A DNA stretch of 64,000 nt from Aquabacterium sp. A3 (GTDB lineage Bacteria > Pseudomonadota > Gammaproteobacteria > Burkholderiales > Burkholderiaceae_C): NCBI RefSeq assembly GCF_038069945.1, contig NZ_JBBPEV010000002.1:248001-312000 (forward strand). Direction: 5' to 3'. Positions 32,749-43,636 of the stretch are shown here, in pieces. How positions within the stretch are numbered: position 1 is the stretch's first letter; each line of letters opens with the position of its first letter. Position numbers and translations under genes: made by a program. The notes under the pieces are model-generated. The model was not told the DNA's origin and searched no databases. It saw only the letters and a program-made list of their open reading frames with translations.

Positions 32749-34359
32749 TCAGGCGCGCATGAACCCCAGGTCGTGCGCGCTGCTGTTGAAGCGGGTGAGG
32801 TTGGGCAAGATGGCGTAGTTGCCACCCTGGGTGAGGTCGTAGGCCGACACCCCCATCCACCGGCCCAGGGTGTAGGCCAGCTGATCCACCGAGGTGGTAG
32901 GCAGCAGCGAACCGTTGTCGATCTGGTCGGGGCTGCCGAACACCCGCTGGGCATTGGCCGTGCTGTATTGAGGGAAGGTGCCATAGACCTCGCCCCCGCG
33001 CACCGCGCCGCCCATGACCAGGTGATGCGATCCCCAGCCGTGGTCGGTGCCATCGCCGTTGCTGGTGAAGGTGCGGCCAAAGTCTGAGGCGGTGAAGGTG
33101 GTCACGGCATTGCGCATGTCGCCGCCCGGCATGGAGCCCAGCACGTCGTGGAAGTACTTCAAGGCGTGGTCCAGTTGCGCCATGCGCTCAGCGTGATCGC
33201 GGATCTGGTTGTCGTGGGTGTCAAAGCCGCCCAATCCGACCATGAAGAACTGGCGCTGCATGCCCAGGTTGGCCGTCTGGTTGGTGGCGATCAGCCTGGC
33301 CACCATCTGCAACTGGATGGCCAACTGGTTGGCCTGGTATGTTTGCGATGACGGGCTCAGGTACTGCAGTTTCGGGTCGGCAGACGGGGTGCTCATGCCC
33401 GGGGTGCTCCACGGTGCCTGGCCCAAGGTGGGCAGGCTGCTGGCCAGCAAGTCGCTGGCCCGCAACGAGCGTTGTGCCACTTGCTGGTGGTCAACGGCCA
33501 GCATGTCGCTGCGCCCCGTCTCGCTCAAGAACTGCGCCGCCGCCGCCTGCAGGGCGGTGCTGCCGTAAATGCGCTGATTGCTGCCCAAGGTCAGCACCCG
33601 GGTGGTGCTGCTCTGGTAGGGCAGCACCATGTTGCCCGAAAGCCAGACGGCCGCACTGGAGGGCGTCATGCAGGTGAAGAATCGGCGGATCAGGTAGGCG
33701 TCGTCACCCTGGCCTTGGCCGTTGCCCCCCATCAGCAGGTCGCCCATGCGCCCAGCCCAGCCGGCCGAGGTGCCTTCGGGCCCAAACGACTGCCACATGG
33801 ATTGCTGGTCATTGTGCGAGAACAGCTTGTTGGGCTTGCTCACCAGCGGATTGGCCCAGTCGTCTTTGGTGGTGGGCGCCAGCAAGGGCCCCACGTTGGC
33901 CACCACGGCCACTTGGCCAGATTGGTACAGGCCCTGGGTTTCTGCCAGACAGGGATGCAATGCAAAGGTGCGCCCTGCATGCACGCTGCGCCCTGCATGG
34001 CTGATGGGCAACACGCCACCATGACGGTCTGGCGAGCTGGACGCGGCCGTCCAGTCGGATGGCACGCCGGCTTCGCGCAGGGCAATGGGCACACTGCCAT
34101 CGTTCAGGTTGTGAACGCGTGGGTCGCGGTGGTTCAGGTAATGCGCCCAGGAGTCCGGGTCGGTGGCCAGCACGGTGTTGAAGGCGTCATTGCCGCCATA
34201 CAAGAAGATGCACACCAGGGCCTGGTAACCGCTGCCACCCGATGACTGGGCTGCCGCCCGCGTCATGAGGCTCAAGTTCAGGCCCAGCGGTGCGGCCGCG
34301 CCCATCGACGAGACAGCGGCCAGATGGCGCAGGAATTGGCGACGTGAGGTGGTGCTCAT
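32749..34359 (-). CDS. DUF1501 exported protein with Tat signal
   Basis: This 536-residue protein has a twin-arginine signal (TSRRQFLRHLAAV) and hydrophobic stretch ending TRAAAQ. The body has LVCIFLYGGNDAFNTVL, the start of the DUF1501 domain, related to the alkaline phosphatase/sulfatase fold, and VGLGGFDTHDNQ with DFGRTFTSNGDGTDHGWGSHHLVMGG, likely metal ligands (Asp/His). ATG 34359 has GAGG before it and starts 8 bases after the DUF1800 stop. DUF1800 and DUF1501 proteins are usually encoded as a pair; their function is unknown. Confidence 0.9.
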   Translation of the reverse strand: MSTTSRRQFLRHLAAVSSMGAAAPLGLNLSLMTRAAAQSSGGSGYQALVCIFLYGGNDAFNTVLATDPDSWAHYLNHRDPRVHNLNDGSVPIALREAGVPSDWTAASSSPDRHGGVLPISHAGRSVHAGRTFALHPCLAETQGLYQSGQVAVVANVGPLLAPTTKDDWANPLVSKPNKLFSHNDQQSMWQSFGPEGTSAGWAGRMGDLLMGGNGQGQGDDAYLIRRFFTCMTPSSAAVWLSGNMVLPYQSSTTRVLTLGSNQRIYGSTALQAAAAQFLSETGRSDMLAVDHQQVAQRSLRASDLLASSLPTLGQAPWSTPGMSTPSADPKLQYLSPSSQTYQANQLAIQLQMVARLIATNQTANLGMQRQFFMVGLGGFDTHDNQIRDHAERMAQLDHALKYFHDVLGSMPGGDMRNAVTTFTASDFGRTFTSNGDGTDHGWGSHHLVMGGAVRGGEVYGTFPQYSTANAQRVFGSPDQIDNGSLLPTTSVDQLAYTLGRWMGVSAYDLTQGGNYAILPNLTRFNSSAHDLGFMRA

Positions 34360-34367
34360 GAGGGGCC

Positions 34368-36185
34368 TCAACGCTGAATGATGAACTCGGGCGACAGGGT
34401 GATCAGCAGCGCCGCTGCCCGTACCCTGGCGAGCCGTTGCTCATTGGTGAGCGAGTCGCTGTTTCCGATGGACTCCAGCGCCGTGATGGCCTGCTGCTGT
34501 CGCTCATCTGGCAAAGACTGGCCCAGCAGGCGCTGCCCCAGTTCGTTGAGCAGGGCCTCGGGCCGGTTGGCCAGCGACACAAAGCCCGAGTGATCAAACT
34601 GCACATCGAGTCGGCTCACGGGGGCGTTGTGCCATTGGCCCCAGCCGTCTTTCAGGATCGAGGCCATGAAATTGGCATAGCCCAGCACCGAGGTTTCGCT
34701 GGTGATCTGCAGTTCTGGCGCCACCAGCCCCTTGCTGGCCGTGACCGATTGGGGGGGCGTGTAGCCCGGGCGGAAAAAGTTGAACACCGATGGCGACTGC
34801 AGGGGGGCTTGCCCCAGGCTGGAGGCTGCGTCATCGGTGGTTCCAGCCAGGTAGTACCCGATTTGCGTCGGTCCTGTGGTGGCGTTGAAATTCACGCTGT
34901 TGTGCGGCAGTGCGCGCAACACATGCGTGAGTCGCAGGATGGGCTCGCGCACCTTGCCGTAGGCGCTCAGGTCCGCGACGCTGGTGTCAGGTTGCAGTGC
35001 CTCGGGGTGCAGCAAGATCGCCTTGACCACGGCCCCCAGGTTGCCATCGGTGTCGCGAAACACCTGGGTGACGTCGCGCACGTAATTCGGGCTGGGGTTG
35101 CTGGTCACGAGCCGCTGGATCAACTGCTTGCTGATGAATGGGGCGGTGTTGGGGTGGCTGGCCAGACGGTCGAGCGCGATGCGCAGGCTGGTGGCAGGCG
35201 CTGGTGTGTCCTGTGCGGGCACCTCCACCCCCAGAAAACGTTTCACCGACACCGAGTGCTCGTTGTCGTAGAAGCTCATGGGGCGCCAGTACTGTTCTTC
35301 CGTCGAGCAGTCGGCCGCGCGCCAGAAGCACCGCCACCATGGCAAGCCCATCTGGCTGTTGCTGCGGTACCAACCCAGTCCGGTGAAGACCTTGGCCAGG
35401 CCCGAGACGTCGGCCGCCGTGTAGGTTTCGATGTGACGTTCGCCATCGGCCAGCACGCGACCGTCCAGGTCGATGGCCTGCCCACTGTCATTGATCAGGT
35501 GCAGGCCGATCGAGAACAGTTGCATCACCTCACGGGCAAAGTTCTCGTCAGGCACCCGACCATTGGTGGGGTCTTCCTTGCGGTTGTACAGGTGCGACAG
35601 GTAGGTGCCCATGGCGGGGTGCAGGGCCACCGACTCCAGCAGTTCCCGGTAGCTGCCGGTGCCTTTGGCCGTCAGCATGTCCATGTACGTGGCGAGCAGG
35701 CGCGCGTCAACCGACAGACCAGACACGACGAAGATCTCGGACAGCGCGAACGCCACACGATGACGCAGTTGGGCGCCGTCGCGCACGGCCAGGGTCCACC
35801 AGCCATGCTGGAAGTCCAGCCAATAGGGGTCTTGGGTGTTCCGACGAGCCAACTCTCGTTTGACCAGCGCGTAGTAAGTGCTGCTGGGCTGCATGGCCAG
35901 TTGTTCGTCGATCCAGTCGTCGTAGCCCAGGCGGGTCAGTCGTTCGATGTCGGGTGCGGTGGGGCCGAACGTCGCCTGAACCAGAAACCGATGCGCCTGT
36001 GTGCGGTCTTGGGGCACGACCAGTGCCGAGGAGCGATCGAGCAGGCTGTCGCCCCCGGTGGGCGGCGCTTCGTCTCCGCCACCGCATGCAGACAACAACA
36101 TCAGCGCCGCGCACAGCACGGCGGCGGCCGCCCGGCGATGGGGCCGGCGACGCATGGCATCTTGACGGGTGGATGGAAGGCTCAT
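34368..36185 (-). CDS. DUF1800 lipoprotein
   Basis: This protein of about 605 residues has an N-terminal Arg-rich segment, hydrophobic stretch and lipobox LLSACGGG, so it is expected to be a lipid-anchored exported protein. The DUF1800 body shows RFLVQATFGPTAPDIERL, GYDDWIDEQLAMQPSS, HPAMGTYLSHLYNRKEDPTNGRVPDENFAREVMQLFSIGLH (a family hallmark) and RPGYTPPQSV. ATG 36185 was chosen because it precedes the signal directly; the open frame continues 38 codons upstream. It is the first gene of a two-gene unit with DUF1501. Enzymatic activity is not known. Confidence 0.88.
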   Translation of the reverse strand: MSLPSTRQDAMRRRPHRRAAAAVLCAALMLLSACGGGDEAPPTGGDSLLDRSSALVVPQDRTQAHRFLVQATFGPTAPDIERLTRLGYDDWIDEQLAMQPSSTYYALVKRELARRNTQDPYWLDFQHGWWTLAVRDGAQLRHRVAFALSEIFVVSGLSVDARLLATYMDMLTAKGTGSYRELLESVALHPAMGTYLSHLYNRKEDPTNGRVPDENFAREVMQLFSIGLHLINDSGQAIDLDGRVLADGERHIETYTAADVSGLAKVFTGLGWYRSNSQMGLPWWRCFWRAADCSTEEQYWRPMSFYDNEHSVSVKRFLGVEVPAQDTPAPATSLRIALDRLASHPNTAPFISKQLIQRLVTSNPSPNYVRDVTQVFRDTDGNLGAVVKAILLHPEALQPDTSVADLSAYGKVREPILRLTHVLRALPHNSVNFNATTGPTQIGYYLAGTTDDAASSLGQAPLQSPSVFNFFRPGYTPPQSVTASKGLVAPELQITSETSVLGYANFMASILKDGWGQWHNAPVSRLDVQFDHSGFVSLANRPEALLNELGQRLLGQSLPDERQQQAITALESIGNSDSLTNEQRLARVRAAALLITLSPEFIIQR

Positions 36186-36366
36186 GGCGACACTTTTCTC
36201 TCTGGCGGCTGAAGGTTGCCACGCCTGCTCTGCAGCCATGTGATGCCAGTCCACCACAGTTGTAATCAAACGAAACAAAGGGGCGAATCGCTGCCGCAAA
36301 GCGTCATTTCATCACGCAGGCACTCAGGGCTTCCCTGGGGCCGCAGTGATCTCTTGCGCTCCGTGC

Positions 36367-39171
36367 TCACAGCAAGGGCGCCAGCGCACGCTCGGCTTCG
36401 TCCACGCTCAGGCCGGTGCGACGGGCCCAGTCTTCGACCTGATCACCCCCGATCTTGCCCACATTGAAGTAGGCCGCCTGGGGGTGCGCCAGGTAGAAGC
36501 CACTCACGCTGGCCGCCGGCATCATCGCCAGGCTCTCGGTCAGGTGCATGTGGATCTCGTGGGCGTCCAGCACTTTGAACATGTCGCGCTTGACGGTGTG
36601 GTCGGGGCAGGCCGGGTAGCCCGGGGCCGGGCGGATGCCGCGGTACTGCTCCTTGATGAGCTGGGCGTTGTCCAGTGACTCGGCCTCGGCGTAGCCCCAG
36701 AACTCCTTGCGCACGCGCTCGTGCATGCGCTCGGCGAAGGCCTCGGCCAGTCGGTCGGCCAGGGCCTTGAGCATGATGGCCGAGTAGTCGTCATGGTGGG
36801 CCATGAACTCGGCTTCCTTCTTCTCGATGTTCAGGCCGGCCGTCACGGCAAACATGCCCACGTAATCGGCCTTGGAGTCTTTGGGGGCCACAAAGTCAGC
36901 CAGCGAGCGGTTGGGGCGTTTCACGCCGTCCACCACCGGGCGCTCCGTCTGCATGCGCAGGGGGTGCCAGCGCATCAGCTCGGTGGTGCGCGACTCATCG
37001 GCATACAGCGCGATGGCGTCGTCGTCCACCGTATTGGCGGGGTACAGGCCGATCACGCCGTTGGCCACCAACCAGCGGCCTTCGACGATCTTCTTGAGCA
37101 TGGCCTGCGCGTCAGCGTAGACCTTCCTGGCCTCGTCGCCCACGACCGCGTCGTCCAGGATCGCAGGGAAGGCGCCGTGCAGGTCCCAGGTCTGGAAGAA
37201 GGGCGCCCAGTCGATGTAGGCCGCCAGCTCGCCCAGGTCGTAGTTCTTGAACACGCGCCGGCCGATGAACTTGGGCGCATCGGGCGCATGGGTTTCAAAG
37301 TCGACGATGGCCTTGTTGGCGCGTGCCTCGGCCAACGACACCATGGGCGTGGCCTTCTTGTTGGCGTGCAGCAGGCGCACCTTCTCGTAATCGGCGTTGA
37401 GCTCGGCGATGTAGTCTGCCTGGCGCTCATCGCTGAGCAGGTCCGAGCACACGCCCACGGCGCGCGAGGCATCGGGCACATAGACCACCGGGCCGCTGTA
37501 GTTGGGCGCGATCTTCACGGCCGTGTGCACGCGCGAGCAGGTGGCGCCGCCGATCAGCAGCGGCGTCTTGCGCTCACGGAAGTACGGGTCACGCTCCATC
37601 TCGGCGGCCACATACTGCATCTCTTCCAGTGAAGGCGTGATCAGGCCTGAGAGGCCAATGATGTCGGCGCCCACCTCCTTGGCCTTGTCGAGGATGTCCT
37701 TGCAGGGCACCATCACGCCCATGTTGACCACCTCGAAGTTGTTGCACTGCAAGACCACGGTCACGATGTTCTTGCCGATGTCGTGCACATCGCCCTTCAC
37801 GGTGGCGATCACGATCTTGCCCTTGGCCTTCACATCGCCGCCGGCCAGTTCCAACTGACGCTTTTCTTCTTCGATGTAGGGCACCAGGTGGGCCACGGCC
37901 TGCTTCATCACGCGGGCGCTTTTGACCACCTGCGGCAGGAACATCTTGCCCGCGCCAAACAGGTCGCCCACCGTGTTCATGCCGGCCATCAGCGGGCCTT
38001 CGATCACGTGCAGGGGGCGTCCGCCCTTGGCCTTGATCTGTTGGTAACACTCTTCGGTGTCCACCGTGATGAACTCGGTGATGCCATGCACCAGCGCGTG
38101 GCTCAAGCGTTGTTCCACTGGCGCGGGGGCCTCAGCGGTGCCGCGCCAGGCCAGCTTGGCCGTATCGTCCTTGGCGGCGCCCTTGACCTGCTCGGCGATC
38201 GCCAGCAGCCGCTCGGTGGGTGTCAGCGAGGTGTCTTCACCGTCCTTGAACACCGGCTGGCGGTTGAGCACAATGTCTTCCACCAGCTCGCGCAACTGGG
38301 GCTCAAGGTCGTCGTACACCCCCACCATGCCGGCGTTGACGATGCCCATGTCCATGCCCGCCTGGATGGCGTGGTAAAGGAACACCGTGTGGATCGCCTC
38401 GCGCACCGGCTCGTTGCCGCGGAAGCTGAACGACACGTTCGACACGCCGCCCGACACCTTGGCGCCCGGCAGGTTCTGCTTGATCCAGCGGGTGGCGTTG
38501 ATGAAATCGACGGCGTAGTTGTCGTGCTCTTCGATGCCCGTGGCAATGGCAAAGATGTTCGGGTCGAAGATGATGTCTTCGGGTGGGAAGCCCACCTCAT
38601 CCACCAGCATGCGGTAGGCCCGCTCGCAGATCTCGATCTTGCGCTGGTAGGTGTCGGCCTGGCCCACCTCGTCAAACGCCATCACCACGGTCGCGGCGCC
38701 ATAGCGCTTGATCAGCGTGGCCTGGCGCTTGAACTCGTCCACGCCTTCTTTCAGCGAGATCGAGTTGACGATGCCCTTGCCCTGGATGCACTTCAGCCCG
38801 GCCTCGATCACCTCCCACTTGGAGGAGTCGATCATGATGGGCACGCGGGCGATCTCCGGCTCCCCGGCGATCAGGTTCAGGAAACGCACCATGGCGGCCT
38901 TGCTGTCGAGCATGGCCTCGTCCATGTTGATGTCGATGACCTGGGCGCCGTTTTCGACCTGCTGTCGGGCCACCGACAGGGCATCCTCGAAGCGTCCTTC
39001 GAGGATCATGCGCGCGAACGCCTTCGAGCCGGTCACGTTGGTGCGCTCGCCCACGTTGACGAACAGCGTGCCCTGACCGATCAACACCGGCTCCAGGCCG
39101 GACAGGCGCATGGGCGGAACGTGGGGGGCGGTGGTCGTGTCGACGGGCGAAGTGGGGGCAGGGGACGTCAT
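36367..39171 (-). CDS. metH: Methionine synthase, C-terminal three domains (split MetH)
   Basis: This 934-residue cobalamin-dependent enzyme starts directly with the methyltetrahydrofolate-binding domain ([20 protein letters not shown] at about residue 37). The B12 cap and Rossmann domain follow, with the [10 protein letters not shown] histidine ligand, then the AdoMet reactivation domain ([19 protein letters not shown]). The zinc-dependent homocysteine-binding domain of about 330 residues that begins classical MetH is absent. In several Burkholderiales it is encoded as a separate gene; here the upstream neighbour is instead a DUF465 gene, so the missing half must lie outside the window. TAAAAT lies 6 bases before the ATG, suggesting a leaderless message. 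Confidence 0.94.
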   Translation of the reverse strand: MTSPAPTSPVDTTTAPHVPPMRLSGLEPVLIGQGTLFVNVGERTNVTGSKAFARMILEGRFEDALSVARQQVENGAQVIDINMDEAMLDSKAAMVRFLNLIAGEPEIARVPIMIDSSKWEVIEAGLKCIQGKGIVNSISLKEGVDEFKRQATLIKRYGAATVVMAFDEVGQADTYQRKIEICERAYRMLVDEVGFPPEDIIFDPNIFAIATGIEEHDNYAVDFINATRWIKQNLPGAKVSGGVSNVSFSFRGNEPVREAIHTVFLYHAIQAGMDMGIVNAGMVGVYDDLEPQLRELVEDIVLNRQPVFKDGEDTSLTPTERLLAIAEQVKGAAKDDTAKLAWRGTAEAPAPVEQRLSHALVHGITEFITVDTEECYQQIKAKGGRPLHVIEGPLMAGMNTVGDLFGAGKMFLPQVVKSARVMKQAVAHLVPYIEEEKRQLELAGGDVKAKGKIVIATVKGDVHDIGKNIVTVVLQCNNFEVVNMGVMVPCKDILDKAKEVGADIIGLSGLITPSLEEMQYVAAEMERDPYFRERKTPLLIGGATCSRVHTAVKIAPNYSGPVVYVPDASRAVGVCSDLLSDERQADYIAELNADYEKVRLLHANKKATPMVSLAEARANKAIVDFETHAPDAPKFIGRRVFKNYDLGELAAYIDWAPFFQTWDLHGAFPAILDDAVVGDEARKVYADAQAMLKKIVEGRWLVANGVIGLYPANTVDDDAIALYADESRTTELMRWHPLRMQTERPVVDGVKRPNRSLADFVAPKDSKADYVGMFAVTAGLNIEKKEAEFMAHHDDYSAIMLKALADRLAEAFAERMHERVRKEFWGYAEAESLDNAQLIKEQYRGIRPAPGYPACPDHTVKRDMFKVLDAHEIHMHLTESLAMMPAASVSGFYLAHPQAAYFNVGKIGGDQVEDWARRTGLSVDEAERALAPLL

Positions 39172-39183
39172 CCCGCCATTTTA
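39172..39183 (-). promoter_or_regulatory. Probable metH -10 element, leaderless arrangement
   Basis: On the minus strand TAAAAT is followed by GGCGGG and then the metH ATG. This is the same spacing as at pyrF. The predicted start of transcription falls on or beside the start codon. Confidence 0.45.
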
Positions 39184-39208
39184 AGTGCCCCCCAATGAGG
39201 AAGGGCCC

Positions 39209-39237
39209 GGCGCTTGTGGCGCGGGGCCCCGAGGCGC
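39209..39237 (-). other. Strong hairpin between DUF465 gene and metH
   Basis: On the minus strand GGGCCC-C-GCGC pairs with GCGC-C-GGGCCC around a CACAA loop, 10 base pairs with one mismatch. No T run follows. A nearby palindrome GCCCTGATCAGGGC (39246-39259) adds a second possible hairpin. These may stop transcription from the DUF465 gene or stabilise its mRNA end. The gap does not match a cobalamin or SAH riboswitch. Confidence 0.4.
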
Positions 39238-39289
39238 AGACGCTGTGCCCTGATCAGGGCGTGCGCTGCAATGCCTTGCTCGGTGTGCG

Positions 39290-39532
39290 TCAGGCGGCTG
39301 AGGCCTTCAGCATGGCGTACAACTCGTCCTTCAGGGCCACGCGACGCAGTTTTTTCTGTTCCAGATCGGCCGATGAGGCGTGCTCGATACCGCTTTCCAG
39401 TCGCACGACTTCTTTGTCGATGTCCTCGTACTCGCGCTCCAGTTTGACGAAGTGGGAACTCGTCACCTTCAGTTCATGGATCTGATCACGGAACTCAGGA
39501 AAATCTTTGACCAGCGGGTGATGTGCTTGCAT
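39290..39532 (-). CDS. YdcH-like DUF465 small helical protein
   Basis: This 80-residue protein has the DUF465 pattern: [41 protein letters not shown] and LKDELYAML, forming a helical hairpin. The ATG has AGGAG 3 bases upstream; a longer open frame upstream has no support. Its function is unknown. It lies between recA (divergent) and metH (same strand). Confidence 0.88.
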   Translation of the reverse strand: MQAHHPLVKDFPEFRDQIHELKVTSSHFVKLEREYEDIDKEVVRLESGIEHASSADLEQKKLRRVALKDELYAMLKASAA

Positions 39533-39687
39533 GGGCTCCTCATGGGGTCTCTGTGAATCGACACCCTCATCTTGGGTCGAACGCCAGGCGGTGTCCTTGC
39601 GACAGATCAAGCCCGCTGGCAGAACGGCGGTACGTCTTGCTCGCCATGCCCCCTGACGGGTGCCCCCAACAGTGGGACATGAAAGTA

Positions 39688-39703
39688 CTGTACAAACATC
39701 CAG
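39688..39703 (+). promoter_or_regulatory. LexA (SOS) box of recA
   Basis: TA-CTGT-ACAAACAT-CCAG matches the proteobacterial SOS box CTGT-N8-ACAG with one mismatch. It overlaps the expected -35 region of a promoter whose -10 is CATAAT at 39711-39716, with 17 bases from 39694 to 39710 between the hexamers. LexA binding here would repress recA until DNA damage. Confidence 0.8.
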
Positions 39704-39768
39704 CTTTTGTCATAATGGCGACCAATGCGAGCCACAGGGGTTCGCCCAGACGACCACCGGAGACCCTC

Positions 39769-40842
39769 ATGGACACCCAAGCCAAATCAGCCCTCAGCAC
39801 CGAGAAAGCCAAAGCCCTGCAGGCCGCGCTGGCCCAGATTGAAAAGCAGTTTGGCAAGGGCTCCATCATGCGACTGGGTGAAGGCGAGGTGGCCGAGGAC
39901 ATCCAGGTGGTGTCCACAGGCTCTTTGGGCCTGGACGTGGCCCTGGGGGTGGGTGGCCTGCCGCGTGGCCGGGTGATCGAGATCTACGGCCCTGAGTCGT
40001 CGGGCAAAACCACGCTCACGCTGCAGGTGGTGGCCGAAATGCAGAAGCTGGCCGGCGTGTGTGCGTTCATCGATGCCGAGCACGCGCTGGATGTGCAATA
40101 CGCCCAGAAGCTGGGCGTCAACCTGCACGACCTCCTGATCTCGCAGCCCGACACGGGTGAGCAGGCCCTGGAAATCGTCGATGCCCTGGTTCGTTCGGGT
40201 TCCGTCGATCTCATCGTGGTGGACTCGGTGGCGGCGCTCACGCCCAAGGCCGAGCTCGAAGGCGAAATGGGCGACTCCCTGCCGGGCTTGCAGGCCCGTT
40301 TGATGAGCCAGGCCCTGCGCAAGCTCACCGCCACCATCAAGAAAACCAACTGCACCGTCATCTTCATCAACCAGATCCGCATGAAGATCGGTGTGATGTT
40401 CGGCTCGCCCGAAACCACCACCGGCGGTAACGCCCTGAAGTTCTACGCCTCGGTTCGCCTGGACATCCGTCGCACCGGTTCCATCAAGAAGGGTGACGAA
40501 GTCATCGGCAACGAAACCAAGGTCAAGGTGGTCAAGAACAAGGTGTCTCCCCCGTTCAAGACCGCTGAATTCGACATCCTGTACGGCGAGGGCATCAGCC
40601 GCGAGGGCGAGATCATCGACCTGGGGGTGACTGCCAAGATCGTTGACAAGGCGGGTGCCTGGTACGCCTACAACGGCGAAAAGATCGGCCAAGGCAAAGA
40701 CAACGCCCGTGAGTTTCTGCGTGAGAACGCCGACCTGGCCCGGGAAATCGAAAACCGCATCCGCGAATCGCTGGGCATCACCCAGATGCCGGGTGCGGCC
40801 GCGTCAAGCGCCAGCCCTGCCGGCGACGATCAGGCTGAGTGA
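39769..40842 (+). CDS. recA: Recombinase RecA
   Basis: This 357-residue strand-exchange protein and LexA co-protease has Walker [17 protein letters not shown] near residue 70, Walker [16 protein letters not shown], the L1/L2 DNA-binding loops ([45 protein letters not shown]) and an acidic C-terminus (AGDDQAE). ATG 39769 is the conserved start; the in-frame extension upstream is not used. The stop codon overlaps the GTG of recX, so the two genes are translationally coupled. An SOS box precedes it. Confidence 0.98.
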   Translation: MDTQAKSALSTEKAKALQAALAQIEKQFGKGSIMRLGEGEVAEDIQVVSTGSLGLDVALGVGGLPRGRVIEIYGPESSGKTTLTLQVVAEMQKLAGVCAFIDAEHALDVQYAQKLGVNLHDLLISQPDTGEQALEIVDALVRSGSVDLIVVDSVAALTPKAELEGEMGDSLPGLQARLMSQALRKLTATIKKTNCTVIFINQIRMKIGVMFGSPETTTGGNALKFYASVRLDIRRTGSIKKGDEVIGNETKVKVVKNKVSPPFKTAEFDILYGEGISREGEIIDLGVTAKIVDKAGAWYAYNGEKIGQGKDNAREFLRENADLAREIENRIRESLGITQMPGAAASSASPAGDDQAE

Positions 40843-41318
40843 GGCCTGAGGCGGGTCGGGGGCGCACCGTGTTGTCGCTCAAGGGCCGGGCCTTGAAGTA
40901 CCTGGCCGCCCGCGAACACTCCCGGCTCGAGCTGCGCCGAAAGCTGGGGCCCCATGCAGAGTCCGCCGAGCAGGTCGATGCTGTGCTGGACGAACTGGAG
41001 TCGCGCGGCTTTTTGTCCGCTCAACGCTTTGCCGAGTCCGTGGTTCACCGCCGCTCGGTACGGTATGGGGTGGGGCGCGTCAAGGCCGAGTTGGCGCAGC
41101 ATGATTTGCCCGACGACATCACCCGTGCGGCGCTGCTGGGGCTGCAGTCCACCGAGTTGGCCCGGGCACACGCGGTCTGGCAGCGGCGCTTTGGTGAGCC
41201 TCCCGCCACCCCTGAGGAACGGGCCAGGCAGGTGCGGTTCCTGGCTGGGCGCGGCTTCAGTTCAGACACCATCCGGCGGGTGATTCGGGGAGACATCCCA
41301 GGCGACACGGGGGCGTAG
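40839..41318 (+). CDS. recX: Regulatory protein RecX
   Basis: This 159-residue helical-repeat protein limits RecA filament growth. The three-helix repeats show as [44 protein letters not shown] and [20 protein letters not shown]. It starts with GTG at 40839, overlapping the recA stop (GTGA), the standard recA-recX coupling. Confidence 0.95.
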   Translation: MRPEAGRGRTVLSLKGRALKYLAAREHSRLELRRKLGPHAESAEQVDAVLDELESRGFLSAQRFAESVVHRRSVRYGVGRVKAELAQHDLPDDITRAALLGLQSTELARAHAVWQRRFGEPPATPEERARQVRFLAGRGFSSDTIRRVIRGDIPGDTGA

Positions 41319-41330
41319 CGGTGCTATGCT
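41302..41330 (+). promoter_or_regulatory. Predicted promoter of sucCD
   Basis: GCGACA (41302-41307) and TATGCT (41325-41330) are 17 bases apart. Transcription would start near 41337, the first base of a long hairpin. Confidence 0.5.
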
Positions 41331-41336
41331 GCATGA

Positions 41337-41370
41337 CGCGTCGCAGCAAGTGACCCTTGCTTCCGACGCG
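41337..41370 (+). other. Hairpin at the 5' end of the sucCD leader
   Basis: CGCGTCG pairs with CGACGCG, and inside it AGCAAG pairs with CTTGCT around TGACC: 13 base pairs with a small internal loop and no T run. It begins at the predicted transcription start, about 72 bases before the sucC ATG. It could stabilise the mRNA or act as a regulatory element. Confidence 0.45.
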
Positions 41371-41441
41371 CCCGGCGTTGCCTGATCGGTGACGCTGAGC
41401 TTTGTCATGTTCGATGAGAACACTCACACTGCGAGACCCCA

Positions 41442-42602
<1,161 letters not shown>

Positions 42603-42619
42603 CGCCCAGAGGATTCGTC

Positions 42620-43513
42620 ATGAGCATTTACATCAACAAAGACACCAAGGTCATCACCCAAGGCATCACGGGCAAGACCGGTCAGTTTCACACCCTGGGC
42701 TGCCAGGCTTACGCCAACGGCAAGAACTGCTTCGTGGCCGGCGTGAACCCCAAGAAGGCGGGCGAAAAGTTCTCCGACATCCCCATCTACGCTTCGGTCA
42801 AAGAGGCCTCGCAGCAAACCGGTGCCACCGTGTCGGTGATCTATGTGCCGCCTGCCGGCGCCGCTGACGCCATCTGGGAGGCCGTCGAGGCCGATCTGGA
42901 CCTGGTGATCGCCATCACCGAGGGCATCCCCGTGCGCGACATGCTGATGGTGCGCAACAAGATGAAGGCCAAGGAAGCCGCTGGCGGCAAGAAGACCCTG
43001 CTGCTGGGCCCCAACTGCCCGGGCCTCATCACCCCTGAAGAAATCAAGATCGGCATCATGCCGGGCCACATCCACAAGAAGGGCCGCATTGGGGTGGTCA
43101 GCCGCTCCGGTACCCTCACGTACGAAGCCGTGGCGCAGTTGACCGAACTGGGCCTGGGTCAATCCAGCGCCGTGGGCATCGGTGGTGACCCGATCAACGG
43201 CCTGAAGCACATCGACGTCATGAAGGCCTTCAATGATGATCCGGACACCGATGCGGTCATCATGATCGGTGAAATCGGTGGTCCCGACGAAGCCGAGGCG
43301 GCGCAATGGTGCAAGGCCAACATGAAGAAGCCCATCGTGGGCTTCATCGCGGGCGTCACGGCGCCTCCGGGCAAGCGCATGGGGCATGCCGGCGCCCTCA
43401 TCAGCGGTGGTGCTGACACGGCCGATGCCAAGCTCGCCATCATGGAAGAGTGCGGTTTCAAGGTGACGCGCAACCCGTCGGAGATGGGCAAGCTGCTCAA
43501 GGCCATGCTCTGA
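42620..43513 (+). CDS. sucD: Succinyl-CoA synthetase, alpha subunit
   Basis: This 297-residue subunit is phosphorylated on His during catalysis. It starts [25 protein letters not shown], with the CoA-binding Rossmann domain, then [20 protein letters not shown] and the active-site His in [27 protein letters not shown] 42620 follows AGAGGA. It forms an operon with sucC. Confidence 0.97.
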   Translation: MSIYINKDTKVITQGITGKTGQFHTLGCQAYANGKNCFVAGVNPKKAGEKFSDIPIYASVKEASQQTGATVSVIYVPPAGAADAIWEAVEADLDLVIAITEGIPVRDMLMVRNKMKAKEAAGGKKTLLLGPNCPGLITPEEIKIGIMPGHIHKKGRIGVVSRSGTLTYEAVAQLTELGLGQSSAVGIGGDPINGLKHIDVMKAFNDDPDTDAVIMIGEIGGPDEAEAAQWCKANMKKPIVGFIAGVTAPPGKRMGHAGALISGGADTADAKLAIMEECGFKVTRNPSEMGKLLKAML

Positions 43514-43521
43514 CACCGGCC

Positions 43522-43553
43522 TCCTGCCTGATGGATTTCACCATCAGGCAGGA
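43522..43553 (+). terminator. Hairpin after sucD, probable terminator or mRNA stabiliser
   Basis: TCCTGCCTGATGG and CCATCAGGCAGGA form a perfect 13-bp stem with a 6-base loop, 9 bases after the sucD stop. The trailing sequence is AGTGGTCCTTTATC, without a strong T run, so it may protect the 3' end rather than terminate. Confidence 0.65.
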
Positions 43554-43636
43554 AGTGGTCCTTTATCGGCGCATTTCCAACAGGCGCCGGGTTCTTCAGC
43601 CCCTACACTCAGGGGCTGATTCATTTGAATTCGGAC

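Noticed and set aside
34437..36212. 591-codon plus-strand open frame opposite the DUF1800 gene
   Set aside because: The composition is typical of an antisense shadow, rich in His, Gly, Val and Arg, and there is no ribosome site; the minus-strand DUF1800 motifs are clear.
39172..39300. Possible SAH or cobalamin riboswitch upstream of metH
   Set aside because: A CCGAG...CTCGG pairing and GC-rich stems are present, but the conserved SAH core (GAGGAGCGCUGC-like) and the B12 box are missing; the hairpins are better read as transcript-end structures.
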